A DNA stretch of 64,000 bases from Lelliottia sp. WAP21 (GCF_020532665.2 NZ_JAIWPG020000018.1:1-64000), one strand, 5' to 3'. Positions 18,663-30,268 are shown, counted from the stretch's first letter. Numbers and translations: made by a program. Notes: a model not told the origin generated them from the letters alone.

Positions 18663-19922
18663 ATGAATCTTACCGAATTAAAGAATACGCCGGTTTCTGA
18701 GCTGATTACTCTCGGCGAAAACATGGGCCTTGAAAACCAGGCCCGTATGCGCAAGCAGGACATTATTTTTGCCATCCTGAAGCAGCACGCAAAGAGTGGC
18801 GAAGATATCTTTGGCGACGGCGTCCTGGAGATATTGCAAGACGGATTTGGTTTCCTCCGTTCTGCAGACAGCTCCTACCTCGCCGGTCCTGATGACATCT
18901 ACGTATCCCCTAGCCAAATCCGCCGTTTCAACCTCCGCACTGGTGACACCATTTCAGGTAAGATTCGTCCTCCTAAAGAGGGTGAACGCTACTTTGCGCT
19001 GCTGAAAGTTAACGAAGTTAACTACGATAAGCCGGAAAACTCGCGCAATAAGATCCTGTTCGAAAACTTAACGCCGCTGCACGCGAACTCCCGCCTGCGC
19101 ATGGAGCGTGGTAACGGTTCTACCGAAGACCTCACCGCTCGCGTTCTGGATCTGGCCTCCCCAATTGGTCGTGGTCAACGTGGTCTGATTGTGGCACCGC
19201 CGAAAGCCGGTAAAACAATGCTGCTGCAGAACATCGCGCAGAGCATTGCTTATAACCACCCTGACTGCGTATTGATGGTGTTGCTGATTGACGAACGTCC
19301 TGAAGAAGTGACCGAGATGCAGCGTCTGGTTAAAGGTGAAGTGGTTGCTTCTACCTTTGATGAGCCAGCATCTCGCCACGTTCAGGTCGCTGAAATGGTT
19401 ATCGAGAAAGCCAAGCGTCTGGTTGAGCACAAGAAAGACGTTATCATCTTGCTTGACTCCATTACCCGTCTGGCGCGTGCGTATAACACCGTGGTTCCTG
19501 CCTCTGGTAAAGTACTGACCGGTGGTGTGGATGCGAACGCATTGCATCGTCCAAAACGTTTCTTCGGTGCGGCACGTAATGTGGAAGAGGGCGGCAGCCT
19601 GACCATCATCGCGACCGCGCTTGTGGATACCGGCTCTAAAATGGATGAAGTTATCTACGAAGAGTTTAAAGGCACCGGTAACATGGAGCTCCATCTGGCG
19701 CGTAAAATTGCTGAGAAGCGTGTCTTCCCGGCGATCGATTACAACCGTTCCGGTACGCGTAAAGAAGAGCTGCTTACCACCCAGGAAGAGCTGCAAAAAA
19801 TGTGGATTCTGCGTAAGATCATTCACCCAATGGGCGAAATCGACGCAATGGAATTCCTCATTAATAAGCTGGCGATGACCAAAACGAACGATGAATTCTT
19901 CGACATGATGAAACGCTCGTAA
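18663..19922 (+). CDS. rho: Transcription termination factor Rho
   Basis: Protein of 419 aa, the same length as E. coli Rho and nearly identical. N-terminal RNA-binding (Rho-N and cold-shock OB, about 1-130) precedes a RecA-like ATPase with Walker A APPKAGKT (178-185) and Walker [11 protein letters not shown]. The Q-loop/R-loop segments ([20 protein letters not shown]) are present. The hexamer translocates on nascent RNA to end transcription. A strong terminator follows. Confidence 0.99.
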   Translation: MNLTELKNTPVSELITLGENMGLENQARMRKQDIIFAILKQHAKSGEDIFGDGVLEILQDGFGFLRSADSSYLAGPDDIYVSPSQIRRFNLRTGDTISGKIRPPKEGERYFALLKVNEVNYDKPENSRNKILFENLTPLHANSRLRMERGNGSTEDLTARVLDLASPIGRGQRGLIVAPPKAGKTMLLQNIAQSIAYNHPDCVLMVLLIDERPEEVTEMQRLVKGEVVASTFDEPASRHVQVAEMVIEKAKRLVEHKKDVIILLDSITRLARAYNTVVPASGKVLTGGVDANALHRPKRFFGAARNVEEGGSLTIIATALVDTGSKMDEVIYEEFKGTGNMELHLARKIAEKRVFPAIDYNRSGTRKEELLTTQEELQKMWILRKIIHPMGEIDAMEFLINKLAMTKTNDEFFDMMKRS

Positions 19923-19939
19923 CACAAATAAACCCAGCA

Positions 19940-19967
19940 AACGCCACGTTTTTACGTGGCGTTTTTT
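19940..19967 (+). terminator. rho terminator
   Basis: A 10-bp stem AACGCCACGT/ACGTGGCGTT with a TTTT loop is followed by six T residues (19962-19967). It separates rho from the wec cluster. Confidence 0.95.
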
Positions 19968-20163
19968 ATTTTTGGATCATACCCTTTAGTCATAGACTCC
20001 CATTTTTGGCCAGTCGGTGCGACAATGTGACCGTTTGCACAGTCAGCCCATTAATTGATTGAAAAATATGCAAAGGGAGTTGTGTCAGGTCTGCTTTATT
20101 CCTTCATGAGCAGTGCCTTGATGGTTATACTTCCGGGACTAACATTTGTTGAGAGCATCCATT

Positions 20164-21267
20164 GTGAATCTACTCACTGCGGTTACTGAGTTAATCAGTA
20201 TTTTTTTATTCACAACCTGTTTTTTATTCATTGCCCGTAAAGTGGCAAAAAGAGTCGGGTTGGTGGACAAGCCTAATTTTCGTAAACGCCATCAGGGATT
20301 GATCCCGCTGGTGGGAGGGATTTCTGTTTACGCAGGTATCTGTTTCACCTTCAGCATTGCGGATTATTACATTCCTCATGCTGCACTCTACCTGGCTTGT
20401 GCGGGGGTGCTGGTGCTGGTGGGGGCTCTTGACGATCGCTTTGATATCAGTGTGAAATTCCGCGCCTCCGTTCAGGCGGCGATCGGTATTATTATGATGG
20501 TGGTCGGTAAACTATATCTGAGCAGCCTCGGGTATATTTTCGGTACCTGGGAAATGGTACTCGGCCCCTTCGGCTTCTTCCTGACCCTCTTTGCCGTCTG
20601 GGCCGCAATCAATGCCTTTAATATGGTTGATGGTATTGATGGCCTGCTGGGCGGGCTTTCCTCAGTTTCCTTTGGCGCAATCGGCATCATTTTATGGTTC
20701 GATGGCCAGTACAGCCTGTCAATGTGGTGCTTTGCCATGATTGCCGCCATTCTGCCTTATATCTGCCTGAACCTTGGGGTTCTGGGGCGTCGCTATAAGG
20801 TGTTTATGGGGGATGCCGGCAGCACGCTGATCGGCTTTACGGTGATCTGGATTCTGCTCGAAACCACTCAGGGTAAAACCCATCCTATCAGCCCGGTAAC
20901 TGCGCTGTGGATTATTGCGATTCCGCTGATGGATATGGTGGCGATTATGTATCGTCGTTTGCGTAAAGGGATGAGTCCTTTCTCTCCTGACCGCCAGCAT
21001 ATTCATCATCTGATCATGCGCGCCGGTTTTACGTCTCGTCAGGCATTTGTTCTCATCACCCTTGCGGCTGCGTTGCTGGCAGGCATCGGTGTGGCAGCGG
21101 AATATGCTCATTTCATTCCTGAATGGGTAATGTTGGTATTATTCTTGCTAGCATTCTTCCTGTATGGCTACTGCATTAAACGCGCATGGAAAGTCGCGCG
21201 TTTCATTAAACGAATCAAACGCAGGATGCGTAGGAACAGTGGTAAAAATCCAACATTAACTAAATAA
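20164..21267 (+). CDS. wecA: Undecaprenyl-phosphate GlcNAc-1-phosphate transferase
   Basis: Polytopic membrane enzyme of 367 aa that makes Und-PP-GlcNAc, the first lipid intermediate of enterobacterial common antigen and of many O-antigens. Catalytic acidic residues Asp90-Asp91 (GALDDRFD) and Asp156/Asp159 (FNMVDGIDG) and the cytosolic HIHH motif are visible among about 11 TM segments. The start is GTG at 20164 after GAGAG with a 7-nt gap, giving the E. coli N-terminus MNLLT. It is the first gene of the ECA operon. Confidence 0.96.
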   Translation: MNLLTAVTELISIFLFTTCFLFIARKVAKRVGLVDKPNFRKRHQGLIPLVGGISVYAGICFTFSIADYYIPHAALYLACAGVLVLVGALDDRFDISVKFRASVQAAIGIIMMVVGKLYLSSLGYIFGTWEMVLGPFGFFLTLFAVWAAINAFNMVDGIDGLLGGLSSVSFGAIGIILWFDGQYSLSMWCFAMIAAILPYICLNLGVLGRRYKVFMGDAGSTLIGFTVIWILLETTQGKTHPISPVTALWIIAIPLMDMVAIMYRRLRKGMSPFSPDRQHIHHLIMRAGFTSRQAFVLITLAAALLAGIGVAAEYAHFIPEWVMLVLFLLAFFLYGYCIKRAWKVARFIKRIKRRMRRNSGKNPTLTK

Positions 21268-21280
21268 AACCGGGAATGTG

Positions 21281-22327
21281 ATGACTCAACCGTTGGCGGG
21301 AGCGAAATCAGTGGTAACTGAGAATGAGCTGGATATTCGTGGTTTGTTTCGAGTGTTATGGGCGGGCAAACTTTGGATTGCGGGGATCGCGCTGGGCTTT
21401 GCGCTTTTAGCGCTGGCGTATACTTTTTTTGCCAAACAAGAGTGGAGCGCGACAGCGATAACGGACCGGCCAACGGTGAACATGCTCGGCGGTTTTTACT
21501 CGCAGCAGCAGTTCCTGCGTAACCTCGACATCAAGGCCAACCTGGCGTCTACCGATCAGCCTTCTGTCATGGACGAATCTTATAAAGAGTTCGTCATGCA
21601 GCTGGCATCCTGGGATACGCGCCGTGATTTTTGGCTCCAGACGGATTATTACAAGCAACGCATGGTCGGTAATAGCAAGGCGGATGCGGCTCTGCTGGAC
21701 GATATGATTAACAATATCCAGTTTATGCCCGGTGATCCGCTGCGAAACGTTAACGACAGCATCAAGCTGATTGCTGAAACCGCGCCCGACGCCAACAACC
21801 TGTTGCGTCAATACGTCGCCTTTGCCAGCCAGCGTGCTGCAAGCCACCAGAATGACGAACTCAAAGGCGCCTGGGCCGCCCGCACGATTCAGATGAAGGC
21901 GCAGGTTAAACGTCAGGAAGAGGTGGCGAAGGCAATCTTCACTCGTCGCGTGCATAACATTGAGCAGGCGCTGAAAATTGCTGAACAGCGCAACATCTCC
22001 CGCAGTGAAACAGATGTTCCGGCAGACGAGCTGCCTGATTCTGAAATGTTCCTGCTGGGCCGCCCAATGCTGCAGGCGCGTCTGGAAAACCTGCAGGCCG
22101 TTGGCCCCGACTTCGACCTTGATTATGACCAGAACCGGGCGATGCTTAACACGCTTAACGTCGGTCCAACGCTGGATCCACGTTTTCAGACCTATCGTTA
22201 TTTGCGAACGCCTGAAGAACCTGTAAAACGCGATAGTCCACGTCGCGCATTCCTGATGATTATGTGGGGGATCGTGGGTGCACTGATTGGCGCAGGTGTC
22301 GCATTAACGCGTCGTCGCACACATTAA
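21281..22327 (+). CDS. wzzE: ECA polysaccharide chain-length modulator
   Basis: Wzz/PCP1 family inner-membrane protein of 348 aa with TM segments near the N-terminus (after WAGKLW, about 32-52) and at the C-terminus (AFLMIMWGIVGALIGAGVAL). The long periplasmic region between them includes coiled-coil-like helices. It sets the repeat number of ECA chains made by WzyE. I chose the ATG at 21281 over the GTG three bases earlier because of the GGGA spacing and the matching E. coli length. Confidence 0.95.
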   Translation: MTQPLAGAKSVVTENELDIRGLFRVLWAGKLWIAGIALGFALLALAYTFFAKQEWSATAITDRPTVNMLGGFYSQQQFLRNLDIKANLASTDQPSVMDESYKEFVMQLASWDTRRDFWLQTDYYKQRMVGNSKADAALLDDMINNIQFMPGDPLRNVNDSIKLIAETAPDANNLLRQYVAFASQRAASHQNDELKGAWAARTIQMKAQVKRQEEVAKAIFTRRVHNIEQALKIAEQRNISRSETDVPADELPDSEMFLLGRPMLQARLENLQAVGPDFDLDYDQNRAMLNTLNVGPTLDPRFQTYRYLRTPEEPVKRDSPRRAFLMIMWGIVGALIGAGVALTRRRTH

Positions 22328-22338
22328 GAACGCCGTCT

Positions 22339-22364
22339 ACGGTGAAGGCTGTGGCCTTCACCGT
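22339..22364 (+). other. Intercistronic hairpin wzzE-wecB
   Basis: A perfect 11-bp stem ACGGTGAAGGC/GCCTTCACCGT with a TGTG loop lies in the 56-bp gap. No T-run follows, so an mRNA processing or stability role within the operon is more likely than termination. Confidence 0.6.
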
Positions 22365-22383
22365 CTAATCGAAGAGAATCGAT

Positions 22384-23514
22384 GTGAAAGTACTTACCGT
22401 ATTTGGCACAAGGCCGGAAGCCATCAAGATGGCGCCTCTGGTTCATGCGCTGGCAAATGACCCTGACTTTGAAGCAAAGGTTTGCGTCACCGCGCAGCAT
22501 CGGGAGATGCTTGATCAGGTCTTAACTCTCTTTTCCATTGTCCCGGATTACGATCTCAATATTATGAAGCCGGGACAAGGGCTGACCGAAATTACCTGCC
22601 GTATTCTGGAAGGACTCAAGCCCATTCTGGAGTCCTTCAAACCAGACGTGGTGCTGGTTCATGGCGATACCACGACGACCATTGCGACTAGCCTGGCTTC
22701 GTTCTATCAGCGCATTCCTGTCGGGCACGTTGAAGCGGGCTTACGCACGGGCGATCTTTACTCCCCCTGGCCGGAAGAGGCCAACCGTACGTTGACCGGG
22801 CATCTGGCGATGTACCATTTCGCGCCTACCGAAAACTCGCGTCAGAATTTGCTGCGTGAAAATATCGCGGATAACAAAATTTTCGTCACGGGCAATACGG
22901 TGATTGACGCGCTGATCTGGGTACGCGATCGCGTCATAAGCAGTGATACGCTGCGCGCTGAGCTGGAGGCGCGTTACCCGTTCCTCGCGCGTGATAAGAA
23001 ATTGATTCTGGTGACGGGCCATCGCCGCGAGAGTTTTGGCCGTGGCTTTGAACAAATCTGCCATGCCCTGGCAGAGATCGCAGCGAATAACAAAGATGTG
23101 CAGATTGTCTATCCGGTCCACTTAAATCCGAACGTTAGCGAACCGGTTAACCGCATTTTGGGGCACGTCGATAATGTGGTTCTCATTGAGCCGCAGGATT
23201 ATTTGCCCTTCGTCTGGCTGATGAACCATGCCTGGTTAATCCTGACCGACTCCGGCGGCATTCAGGAAGAGGCACCTTCATTAGGTAAGCCGGTACTGGT
23301 GATGCGTGAAACCACCGAGCGCCCCGAGGCTGTTAAAGCGGGGACGGTACGCCTTGTCGGTACGGATACACGCCGTATCGTTGAGGAAGTGACCCGTCTG
23401 CTTCACGACGAAAATGAATATGAGGCCATGAGCCGCGCCCATAATCCATATGGTGATGGACAGGCTTGCAGCCGTATTTTGCATGCACTTAAACACAATC
23501 GGGTATCGCTATGA
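22384..23514 (+). CDS. wecB: UDP-GlcNAc 2-epimerase (non-hydrolysing)
   Basis: Protein of 376 aa that interconverts UDP-GlcNAc and UDP-ManNAc for the ManNAcA residue of ECA. GT-B fold with [11 protein letters not shown] at the N-terminus and the catalytic acids Asp95 (HGDTTTT), Glu117 ([10 protein letters not shown]) and Glu131 (WPEEANR). The UDP-binding [11 protein letters not shown] segment is present. Translation begins at GTG. An ATG two bases earlier is followed at once by TGA in another frame. It overlaps wecC by 4 bp. Confidence 0.96.
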   Translation: MKVLTVFGTRPEAIKMAPLVHALANDPDFEAKVCVTAQHREMLDQVLTLFSIVPDYDLNIMKPGQGLTEITCRILEGLKPILESFKPDVVLVHGDTTTTIATSLASFYQRIPVGHVEAGLRTGDLYSPWPEEANRTLTGHLAMYHFAPTENSRQNLLRENIADNKIFVTGNTVIDALIWVRDRVISSDTLRAELEARYPFLARDKKLILVTGHRRESFGRGFEQICHALAEIAANNKDVQIVYPVHLNPNVSEPVNRILGHVDNVVLIEPQDYLPFVWLMNHAWLILTDSGGIQEEAPSLGKPVLVMRETTERPEAVKAGTVRLVGTDTRRIVEEVTRLLHDENEYEAMSRAHNPYGDGQACSRILHALKHNRVSL

Positions 23515-24773
23515 GTTTTACGACTATCTCCGTCATTGGCCTTGGATATATTGGACTGCCTACCGCAGCAGCCTTTGCCTCACGTCATAAACAGGTCGTG
23601 GGCGTGGATATCAACCAGCATGCGGTTGAAACCATTAATCGTGGTGAGATTCATATCGTTGAGCCCGATCTTGACAAGATTGTCAAAGCCGCCGTTGAAG
23701 GGGGCTTCCTTAAGGCCAGCACCGTGCCTGTTGCCGCCGATGCTTACCTGATTGCCGTCCCGACGCCTTTTAAAGGCGAACACGAACCCGATATGGTGTA
23801 CGTGGAAGCGGCCGCCAAATCCATCGCCCCGGTGCTGAAGAAAGGGGCACTGGTGATCCTCGAATCCACTTCGCCTGTCGGCGCAACGGAGCAGATGGCG
23901 CAATGGCTGGCAGATGCCCGCCCGGATCTCACCTTCCCGCAGCAGGCCGGTGAACAGGCCGATATTAATATTGCTTACTGTCCGGAACGCGTTTTGCCAG
24001 GGCAGGTGATGGTTGAGCTGATTAAAAACGATCGCGTGATTGGCGGAATGACGCCCGTGTGCTCCGCACGTGCCAGCGAGCTGTACAACATCTTCCTGGA
24101 AGGAGAGTGCGTGGTGACAAACTCCCGCACGGCGGAGATGTGCAAACTCACTGAAAACAGCTTCCGCGACGTCAACATTGCTTTCGCCAACGAACTCTCG
24201 CTGATTTGCGCCGATCAGGGGATTAACGTCTGGGAACTGATTCGTCTCGCTAATCGCCACCCTCGCGTCAACATTTTACAACCGGGTCCGGGCGTGGGCG
24301 GTCACTGTATCGCCGTCGATCCGTGGTTTATCGTGGCGCAAAACCCTGAACAGGCGAAACTGATTCGTACCGCGCGTGAAGTGAACGACGGAAAACCACA
24401 CTGGGTAATGAATCAGGTCAAAGCCACGGTGGCGGATTGCCTCGCGGAAAGCGGCAAACGCGCCAGCGAGCTGAAAATCGCCTGCTTCGGCCTGGCCTTT
24501 AAACCCAACATTGATGATTTACGTGAAAGCCCGGCTATGGGTATTGCCGAGATGATTGCCGCCTGGCACGCCGGTGAAACCCTGGTTGTGGAGCCGAATA
24601 TCCATGCGTTGCCCAAAAAACTGGCCGGACACTGCCAGCTTGTCTCCGTCGATGACGCGCTGGCAACCGCGGATGTATTGGTCCTGCTGGTCGATCACAC
24701 TGTCTTTAAAGCCATTCCTGGCGATGCGGTGCGTCAGCAATATGTCGTTGATACTAAAGGCGTCTGGCGTTGA
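23511..24773 (+). CDS. wecC: UDP-N-acetyl-D-mannosamine dehydrogenase
   Basis: Protein of 420 aa that oxidises UDP-ManNAc to UDP-ManNAcA with two NAD+. N-terminal Rossmann motif GLGYIGLP, middle dimerisation helix ([19 protein letters not shown]) and the catalytic Cys266 in [12 protein letters not shown] mark the UDP-glucose/GDP-mannose dehydrogenase family. It overlaps wecB by ATGA, and its TGA overlaps the TTG of wecD. Confidence 0.96.
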   Translation: MSFTTISVIGLGYIGLPTAAAFASRHKQVVGVDINQHAVETINRGEIHIVEPDLDKIVKAAVEGGFLKASTVPVAADAYLIAVPTPFKGEHEPDMVYVEAAAKSIAPVLKKGALVILESTSPVGATEQMAQWLADARPDLTFPQQAGEQADINIAYCPERVLPGQVMVELIKNDRVIGGMTPVCSARASELYNIFLEGECVVTNSRTAEMCKLTENSFRDVNIAFANELSLICADQGINVWELIRLANRHPRVNILQPGPGVGGHCIAVDPWFIVAQNPEQAKLIRTAREVNDGKPHWVMNQVKATVADCLAESGKRASELKIACFGLAFKPNIDDLRESPAMGIAEMIAAWHAGETLVVEPNIHALPKKLAGHCQLVSVDDALATADVLVLLVDHTVFKAIPGDAVRQQYVVDTKGVWR

Positions 24774-25447
24774 ATCCACTGCGGGGCTCGCTTGAGCCGT
24801 TAGGCTGGGAAAGCGCTTTTTTTAGCCTGCCCTCAGCCATCGTTCGTTTTCATGACGATGCGCCAGAGCTGACGGAAGCGGATTTCGCGTCGTGGAAGCG
24901 CGTTCAGGCCAAAATCCCGGCCGGACGAGCCGACTGGCTGGATGCCCTTCAGCAAGCCGGATTCCGTTGGGTAGAAGGCGAGATTGACCTGATCATTAAA
25001 ACAGGTCAGCACGCGCCGACGGATGCGGGTCGCGCCACTGAAGATGAGATCCCCGCGTTGCGCCAGCTGGCAGCACGCGCATTTGCTCACAGCCGGTTCC
25101 GCGCGCCCTGGTATGCGCCAGACGACAGCGGACGTTTCTATGCCCAGTGGATAGAAAACGCGGTGAAGGGGACGTTCGATCATGAATGTTTAGTCTTTCG
25201 CGCCCCGGATGGTCTGATTCAGGGCTTTGTTTCGCTCCGTCAACTGAACGACAGCGAGGCCCGCATTGGCCTTCTGGCGGGACGCGGGATGGGCGAAAAA
25301 TTGATGCAGGCAGCGCTTCATTGGGCGCAGCATCGTCAGCTTACTACGTTGCGGGTGGCGACCCAGATGGGTAACACCGCCGCGCTTAAACGCTACATGG
25401 CGAGCGGCGCTCAGGTCGACGCAACCGCTTACTGGTTATACAGGTGA
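24770..25447 (+). CDS. wecD: dTDP-4-amino-4,6-dideoxy-D-galactose acyltransferase
   Basis: GNAT-family acetyltransferase of 225 aa (also RffC). It acetylates dTDP-Fuc4N to dTDP-Fuc4NAc, the third ECA sugar donor. The acetyl-CoA loop [17 protein letters not shown] and the C-terminal [16 protein letters not shown] are conserved with E. coli, while residues 25-95 are clearly more diverged. The start is a TTG inside the wecC stop (TTGA), which gives an N-terminus ([11 protein letters not shown]) aligning with the E. coli protein. Confidence 0.9.
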   Translation: MNPLRGSLEPLGWESAFFSLPSAIVRFHDDAPELTEADFASWKRVQAKIPAGRADWLDALQQAGFRWVEGEIDLIIKTGQHAPTDAGRATEDEIPALRQLAARAFAHSRFRAPWYAPDDSGRFYAQWIENAVKGTFDHECLVFRAPDGLIQGFVSLRQLNDSEARIGLLAGRGMGEKLMQAALHWAQHRQLTTLRVATQMGNTAALKRYMASGAQVDATAYWLYR

Positions 25448-25451
25448 CAAG

Positions 25452-26582
25452 ATGATTCCATTTAACGCGCCTCCCGTTGTGGGAACCGAACTCGATTATA
25501 TGCAGTCTGCGATGAGCAGCGGAAAGCTCTGCGGTGACGGGGGCTATACCCGTCGTTGTCAGCAATGGATGGAGCAGCGTTTTCACAGCGCCAAAGTCCT
25601 GCTCACGCCGTCCTGTACTGCGTCGCTGGAAATGGCCGCACTGCTGCTGGATATTCAGCCGGGCGATGAAGTCATCATGCCGAGCTACACCTTTGTTTCG
25701 ACGGCCAACGCCTTCGTGCTGCGCGGCGCTAAAATTATCTTTGTCGATGTCCGTCCGGATACGATGAATATTGATGAAACGTTGATTGAAGCCGCTATCA
25801 CAGAAAAAACCCGGGCGATTGTGCCTGTTCATTACGCGGGTGTTGCCTGCGAGATGGACACCATTATGGCGCTGGCGACAAAACATAACCTCTTTGTGGT
25901 TGAAGATGCGGCTCAGGGCGTGATGTCCACCTACAAAGGCCGCGCGCTGGGCACCATCGGCCATATCGGCTGCTTTAGCTTCCATGAAACCAAAAACTAT
26001 ACCGCGGGCGGTGAAGGTGGCGCGACGTTAATCAACGATCGTGCACTGATCGAACGTGCTGAAGTGATTCGGGAAAAAGGGACCAACCGCAGCCAGTTCT
26101 TCCGTGGGCAGGTGGACAAATACACCTGGCGCGACATTGGCTCAAGCTATTTAATGGCGGATTTGCAGGCGGCCTACCTGTGGGCACAGCTGGAAGCCGC
26201 AGAACGGATCAACCAGCAACGTCTCTCCCTGTGGCAAACCTATTACGATGCGCTTGCCCCGCTGGCGAGCCGTGGGCGGATTGAGCTTCCGACGATCCCG
26301 GCGGACTGTGTGCATAATGCCCATATGTTTTACATCAAGCTTCGCGACAACGACGATCGTGGCGCGCTGATTAACTACCTCAAAGAAGCTGAAATTTTGG
26401 CGGTGTTCCACTATATCCCGCTGCACTCAAGTCCTGCTGGCGAAGCCTTTGGCGAATTTGTCGGTGAAGACCGCTATACCACTCAAGAGAGTGAGCGTTT
26501 GCTTCGCTTGCCTCTCTTCTACAACCTTGCGCCAGTGAACCAACGCACCGTTATTAATACCCTTCTGAGTTATTTCGGCTGA
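25452..26582 (+). CDS. wecE: dTDP-4-amino-4,6-dideoxygalactose transaminase
   Basis: DegT/DnrJ/EryC1 sugar aminotransferase of 376 aa (also RffA). It makes dTDP-Fuc4N from the 4-keto sugar and glutamate. Lys181 in SFHETKNYTAGGEGG is the PLP lysine, and VEDAAQGVMSTYKGR holds the Asp that binds the pyridine nitrogen. It is almost identical to E. coli, starts 4 bp after wecD and is followed by wzxE after 1 bp. Confidence 0.96.
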   Translation: MIPFNAPPVVGTELDYMQSAMSSGKLCGDGGYTRRCQQWMEQRFHSAKVLLTPSCTASLEMAALLLDIQPGDEVIMPSYTFVSTANAFVLRGAKIIFVDVRPDTMNIDETLIEAAITEKTRAIVPVHYAGVACEMDTIMALATKHNLFVVEDAAQGVMSTYKGRALGTIGHIGCFSFHETKNYTAGGEGGATLINDRALIERAEVIREKGTNRSQFFRGQVDKYTWRDIGSSYLMADLQAAYLWAQLEAAERINQQRLSLWQTYYDALAPLASRGRIELPTIPADCVHNAHMFYIKLRDNDDRGALINYLKEAEILAVFHYIPLHSSPAGEAFGEFVGEDRYTTQESERLLRLPLFYNLAPVNQRTVINTLLSYFG

Positions 26583-26583
26583 T

Positions 26584-27834
26584 ATGTCTTTAGCAAAAGC
26601 CTCGGTGTGGACCGCTGCGTCCACGCTCGTCAAGATTGGCGTGGGATTGCTGGTGGTGAAACTTCTGGCGGTCTCCTTTGGCCCTGCCGGCGTGGGCCAG
26701 GCAGGGAACTTTCGTCAGCTTGTCACCGTGCTTGGCGTACTCGCCGGGGCGGGGATCTTTAACGGCGTGACAAAATACGTCGCCCAGTATCACGACGACC
26801 CGGCGCAGTTACGCGCCGTGGTCGGTACCTCTTCTGCCATGGTGCTCGGGTTCTCCACGCTGCTGGCTGCTGTCTTTTTGCTGGCGGCAGCGCCGATAAG
26901 CCAGGGACTGTTTGGTCATACGCAGTACCAGGGGCTGGTGCGCCTGGTCGCGCTGGTGCAGATGGGTATCGCCTGGGCTAACTTGCTACTGGCGTTGATG
27001 AAAGGCTTCCGCGATGCCGCCGGGAACGCGCTGGCCCTGATTTTTGGCAGCCTGACAGGCGTAATAGCGTATTACTTTTGTTACCGTCTTGGGGGCTATG
27101 AAGGTGCGCTGCTTGGTCTGGCGCTGGTGCCCGCCCTGGTGGTGATCCCTGCGGCATTTATGCTGATGCGTCGGGGCACGATTCCGCTTGCCTGGTTGAA
27201 ACCGCAGTGGGACAAAATGCTGGCGGGGCAGTTAGGGAAGTTTACCCTGATGGCGCTCATCACCTCAGTGACCTTGCCAGTGGCCTACGTGATGATGCGA
27301 AATCTGCTTGCAGCCCATTACAGCTGGGAAGAGGTCGGTATCTGGCAGGGGGTGAGTAGTATTTCAGATGCCTACCTACAGTTTATAACGGCTTCCTTTA
27401 GCGTCTATTTACTGCCAACCTTATCGCGTCTGACGACCCGCTCGGATATTACCCGAGAGATTGTTCGCGCCCTGCGCTTTGTGCTTCCGGCCGTTGCCGT
27501 TGCCAGTTTTACCGTGTGGTTATTGCGTGATGTCGCCATCTGGCTGCTATTCTCCGCAAAATTTACCGCCATGCGCGATCTGTTTGCCTGGCAACTGGTT
27601 GGCGATGTTCTGAAGGTGGGCGCTTACGTCTTCGGTTATCTGGTCATTGCGAAAGCGTCACTTCGCCTGTACGTGCTGGCCGAAATCAGCCAGTTTGCCT
27701 TGCTGACGGCGTTTTCTCACTGGCTCATCCCGACGCATGGCGCACTGGGTGCGGCACAGGCCTATATGGCCACCTATATTGTTTATTTCGCTGCCTGTTG
27801 CGGCGTATTTTTACTTTGGCGTAGACGCGCATGA
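26584..27834 (+). CDS. wzxE: ECA lipid III flippase
   Basis: MOP/PST-superfamily flippase of 416 aa with about 12 hydrophobic helices and no signal peptide. It moves the trisaccharide carrier Und-PP-GlcNAc-ManNAcA-Fuc4NAc to the outer face of the inner membrane. It matches E. coli WzxE along its length ([20 protein letters not shown] at the N-terminus, LLWRRRA at the C-terminus). It overlaps wecF by ATGA. Confidence 0.95.
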   Translation: MSLAKASVWTAASTLVKIGVGLLVVKLLAVSFGPAGVGQAGNFRQLVTVLGVLAGAGIFNGVTKYVAQYHDDPAQLRAVVGTSSAMVLGFSTLLAAVFLLAAAPISQGLFGHTQYQGLVRLVALVQMGIAWANLLLALMKGFRDAAGNALALIFGSLTGVIAYYFCYRLGGYEGALLGLALVPALVVIPAAFMLMRRGTIPLAWLKPQWDKMLAGQLGKFTLMALITSVTLPVAYVMMRNLLAAHYSWEEVGIWQGVSSISDAYLQFITASFSVYLLPTLSRLTTRSDITREIVRALRFVLPAVAVASFTVWLLRDVAIWLLFSAKFTAMRDLFAWQLVGDVLKVGAYVFGYLVIAKASLRLYVLAEISQFALLTAFSHWLIPTHGALGAAQAYMATYIVYFAACCGVFLLWRRRA

Positions 27835-28910
27835 CTGCACTGATCCACGTGCTGGGATCGAATATCCCGCATCATAATCAAACCGTTTTACGGTTCTTCA
27901 ATGACGAGCTGGCTGCGACGAGCGCTCATGCGACAGAATTTATGGTCGCTTCAGAGGATAACGGGCTCAGTGAAGCCTGTCCGGCGCTGTCGCTAACGTT
28001 TTTCCCTGACAAAGCGGCCCTGGCAAAAGCGGTTATCGCGAAAGCGAAAGCGCATCGTGAGCAGCGTTTTTTCTTCCACGGTCAGTTTAATACCGGTCTG
28101 TGGCTGGCGTTACTGAGCGGGGGAATTAAACCCAGCCAGTTCAGCTGGCATATCTGGGGGGCCGATCTGTATGAAGTCTCCCGGGGCTGGAAGTTCCGCC
28201 TGTTTTATCCATTGCGTCGTCTGGCGCAGGGGCGCGTGGGATGTGTATTCGCCACCCGTGGCGATCTCAACTATTTTGCACAGCGCCACCCTAACGTGCG
28301 CGGCGAACTGCTCTATTTCCCGACCCGTATGGATCCTGCGCTGAACAGCCTGGCGAACGAAACGCATCGTGACGGTAAACTCACCATTCTGGTCGGGAAT
28401 TCCGGCGATCGCAGCAACGAACACGTGGCGGCGTTAAAAGCGGTCCACGAGCAGTTTGGCGACACGGTGAATGTGATTGTTCCCATGGGGTATCCAGCGA
28501 ATAACGAGGCCTATATTGCAGAGGTCCGTGATAGCGGGCTGGCCTTATTCAGCCCGGAGAATTTACAGGTCCTCAGTGACAAACTGGCCTTCGATGACTA
28601 TCTGGCTTTGTTGCGAAAATGCGATCTTGGCTACTTCATTTTTGCGCGCCAGCAGGGCATCGGCACCCTGTGCCTGCTCATTCAGGCGGGCATTCCCTGC
28701 GTGCTCAATCGGGAAAACCCGTTCTGGCAGGATATGGCGGAACAACATATTCCGGTCCTGTTGACGAGTGACGACCTTAACGTTGACGTGGTGCGTGAAG
28801 CGCAGCGCCAGCTGGCCTCGGTGGACAAAAATGCCATTGCGTTTTTCCGTCCTAATTATCTCACGCCGTGGCATCAGGCGCTGCGAATTGCAGCAGGAGA
28901 GCAGGCATGA
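27831..28910 (+). CDS. wecF: TDP-Fuc4NAc:lipid II Fuc4NAc transferase
   Basis: GT56 family glycosyltransferase of 359 aa (also RffT). It adds Fuc4NAc to lipid II to complete ECA lipid III. It is a soluble, membrane-associated protein of normal family length with conserved [16 protein letters not shown] and [12 protein letters not shown] segments. It overlaps wzxE at its start and wzyE at its end, both by 4 bp. Confidence 0.94.
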   Translation: MTALIHVLGSNIPHHNQTVLRFFNDELAATSAHATEFMVASEDNGLSEACPALSLTFFPDKAALAKAVIAKAKAHREQRFFFHGQFNTGLWLALLSGGIKPSQFSWHIWGADLYEVSRGWKFRLFYPLRRLAQGRVGCVFATRGDLNYFAQRHPNVRGELLYFPTRMDPALNSLANETHRDGKLTILVGNSGDRSNEHVAALKAVHEQFGDTVNVIVPMGYPANNEAYIAEVRDSGLALFSPENLQVLSDKLAFDDYLALLRKCDLGYFIFARQQGIGTLCLLIQAGIPCVLNRENPFWQDMAEQHIPVLLTSDDLNVDVVREAQRQLASVDKNAIAFFRPNYLTPWHQALRIAAGEQA

Positions 28911-30256
28911 CCCAGTTGCAATTTAGCGGCTTATTGGTGATATGGCTGATCGGCACGCTGTTTATCGCGACCCTGACCTGGTTTGAGTTCAAGCGGGTGC
29001 GCTTTAACTTCAACGTTTTCTTCTCGCTGCTGTTCCTGCTGACGTTTTTCTTCGGATTTCCTCTGACCAGCGTGCTGGTCTTCCGCTTCGACGTTGGTGT
29101 GGCGCCTCCGGAGATCCTGATGCAGGCGCTGTTATCCGCGACCTGTTTCTATGCCGTCTACTATGTGACCTATAAAACCCGCTTAAGGCCAATCAACCAT
29201 GCCCCGCGACGGGCGCTATTCACCATGAATCGGGTGGAAACGCACCTCACCTGGGTCATGTTGATGATTATCGCCCTGGTCAGCGTCGGCATTTTCTTTA
29301 TGCACAACGGCTTCCTGCTCTTCAAGCTGCACTCCTACAGCCAGATTTTCTCTGCAGAAGTCTCAGGCGTGGCCCTTAAGCGATTTTTCTACTTCTTCAT
29401 TCCTGCGATGCTGGTGGTCTATTTCCTGCGTCAGGACAGTAAGGCGTGGCTCTTTTTCCTGGTCAGTACGGTAGCGTTTGGGCTGCTGACCTACATGATC
29501 GTGGGCGGCACGCGGGCAAACATTATTATCGCTTTCGCCATCTTCCTGTTTATCGGCATTATTCGTGGCTGGATTTCGCTGTGGATGCTGGCAGCGGCGG
29601 GCGTGTTTGGTATCGTGGGCATGTTCTGGCTGGCGCTAAAGCGCTATGGACTTGAAGTCGCGGGCGACGAAGCCTTTTATACCTTCCTGTACCTGACACG
29701 CGACACCTTCTCGCCATGGGAAAATCTGGCGCTGCTTCTGCAAAATTACGACAAAATTGAGTTTCAGGGTCTTGCGCCCATCGTTCGCGATTTCTACGTC
29801 TTTATCCCGACCTGGCTGTGGCCAGACAGACCAGGCGTGGTGCTCAACACCGCAAACTATTTTACCTGGGAAGTGTTGAACAACCATTCAGGGCTGGCGA
29901 TCTCCCCGACCTTAATCGGCTCACTGGTGGTGATGGGCGGCGTATGGTTTATTCTGCCGGGCGCGCTGGCCGTGGGGCTGATTATCAAATGGTTCGACTG
30001 GCTGTATGTGCTGGGCAACCAGGAGAGCAATCGCTATAAGGCTGCGATTTTGCACAGTTTCTGTTTTGGTGCCATTTTCAATATGATCGTGCTCGCACGA
30101 GAAGGGCTGGATTCATTTGTTTCACGCGTCGTGTTTTTCATGGTGGTATTTGGGATCTGTCTGGTGCTGGCGAAGTTACTGTACTGGCTGTTTGATATCG
30201 CAGGGCTTATCCACACGCGCGAGCCACGACCCGTCAGAACGCTTTCGCAAGTCTGA
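28907..30256 (+). CDS. wzyE: ECA polymerase WzyE
   Basis: Polytopic protein of 449 aa with about 11-12 TM helices that polymerises ECA repeat units in the periplasm. Conserved stretches such as [17 protein letters not shown] and [16 protein letters not shown] match E. coli WzyE (450 aa). I chose the ATG at 28907, which overlaps the wecF stop and gives the family N-terminus. A start 39 bp upstream lies inside wecF. The C-terminal tail is more variable. Confidence 0.94.
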   Translation: MTQLQFSGLLVIWLIGTLFIATLTWFEFKRVRFNFNVFFSLLFLLTFFFGFPLTSVLVFRFDVGVAPPEILMQALLSATCFYAVYYVTYKTRLRPINHAPRRALFTMNRVETHLTWVMLMIIALVSVGIFFMHNGFLLFKLHSYSQIFSAEVSGVALKRFFYFFIPAMLVVYFLRQDSKAWLFFLVSTVAFGLLTYMIVGGTRANIIIAFAIFLFIGIIRGWISLWMLAAAGVFGIVGMFWLALKRYGLEVAGDEAFYTFLYLTRDTFSPWENLALLLQNYDKIEFQGLAPIVRDFYVFIPTWLWPDRPGVVLNTANYFTWEVLNNHSGLAISPTLIGSLVVMGGVWFILPGALAVGLIIKWFDWLYVLGNQESNRYKAAILHSFCFGAIFNMIVLAREGLDSFVSRVVFFMVVFGICLVLAKLLYWLFDIAGLIHTREPRPVRTLSQV

Positions 30257-30268
30257 GTAAGGATAATA

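Noticed and set aside
19068..19940. 290-codon open frame antisense to rho
   Set aside because: Shadow of the nearly invariant rho gene. The composition (many His, Arg, Phe) is typical of a reverse-strand reading.
23580..24260. 226-codon open frame antisense to wecC
   Set aside because: Opposite-strand reading of a conserved gene without supporting signals.
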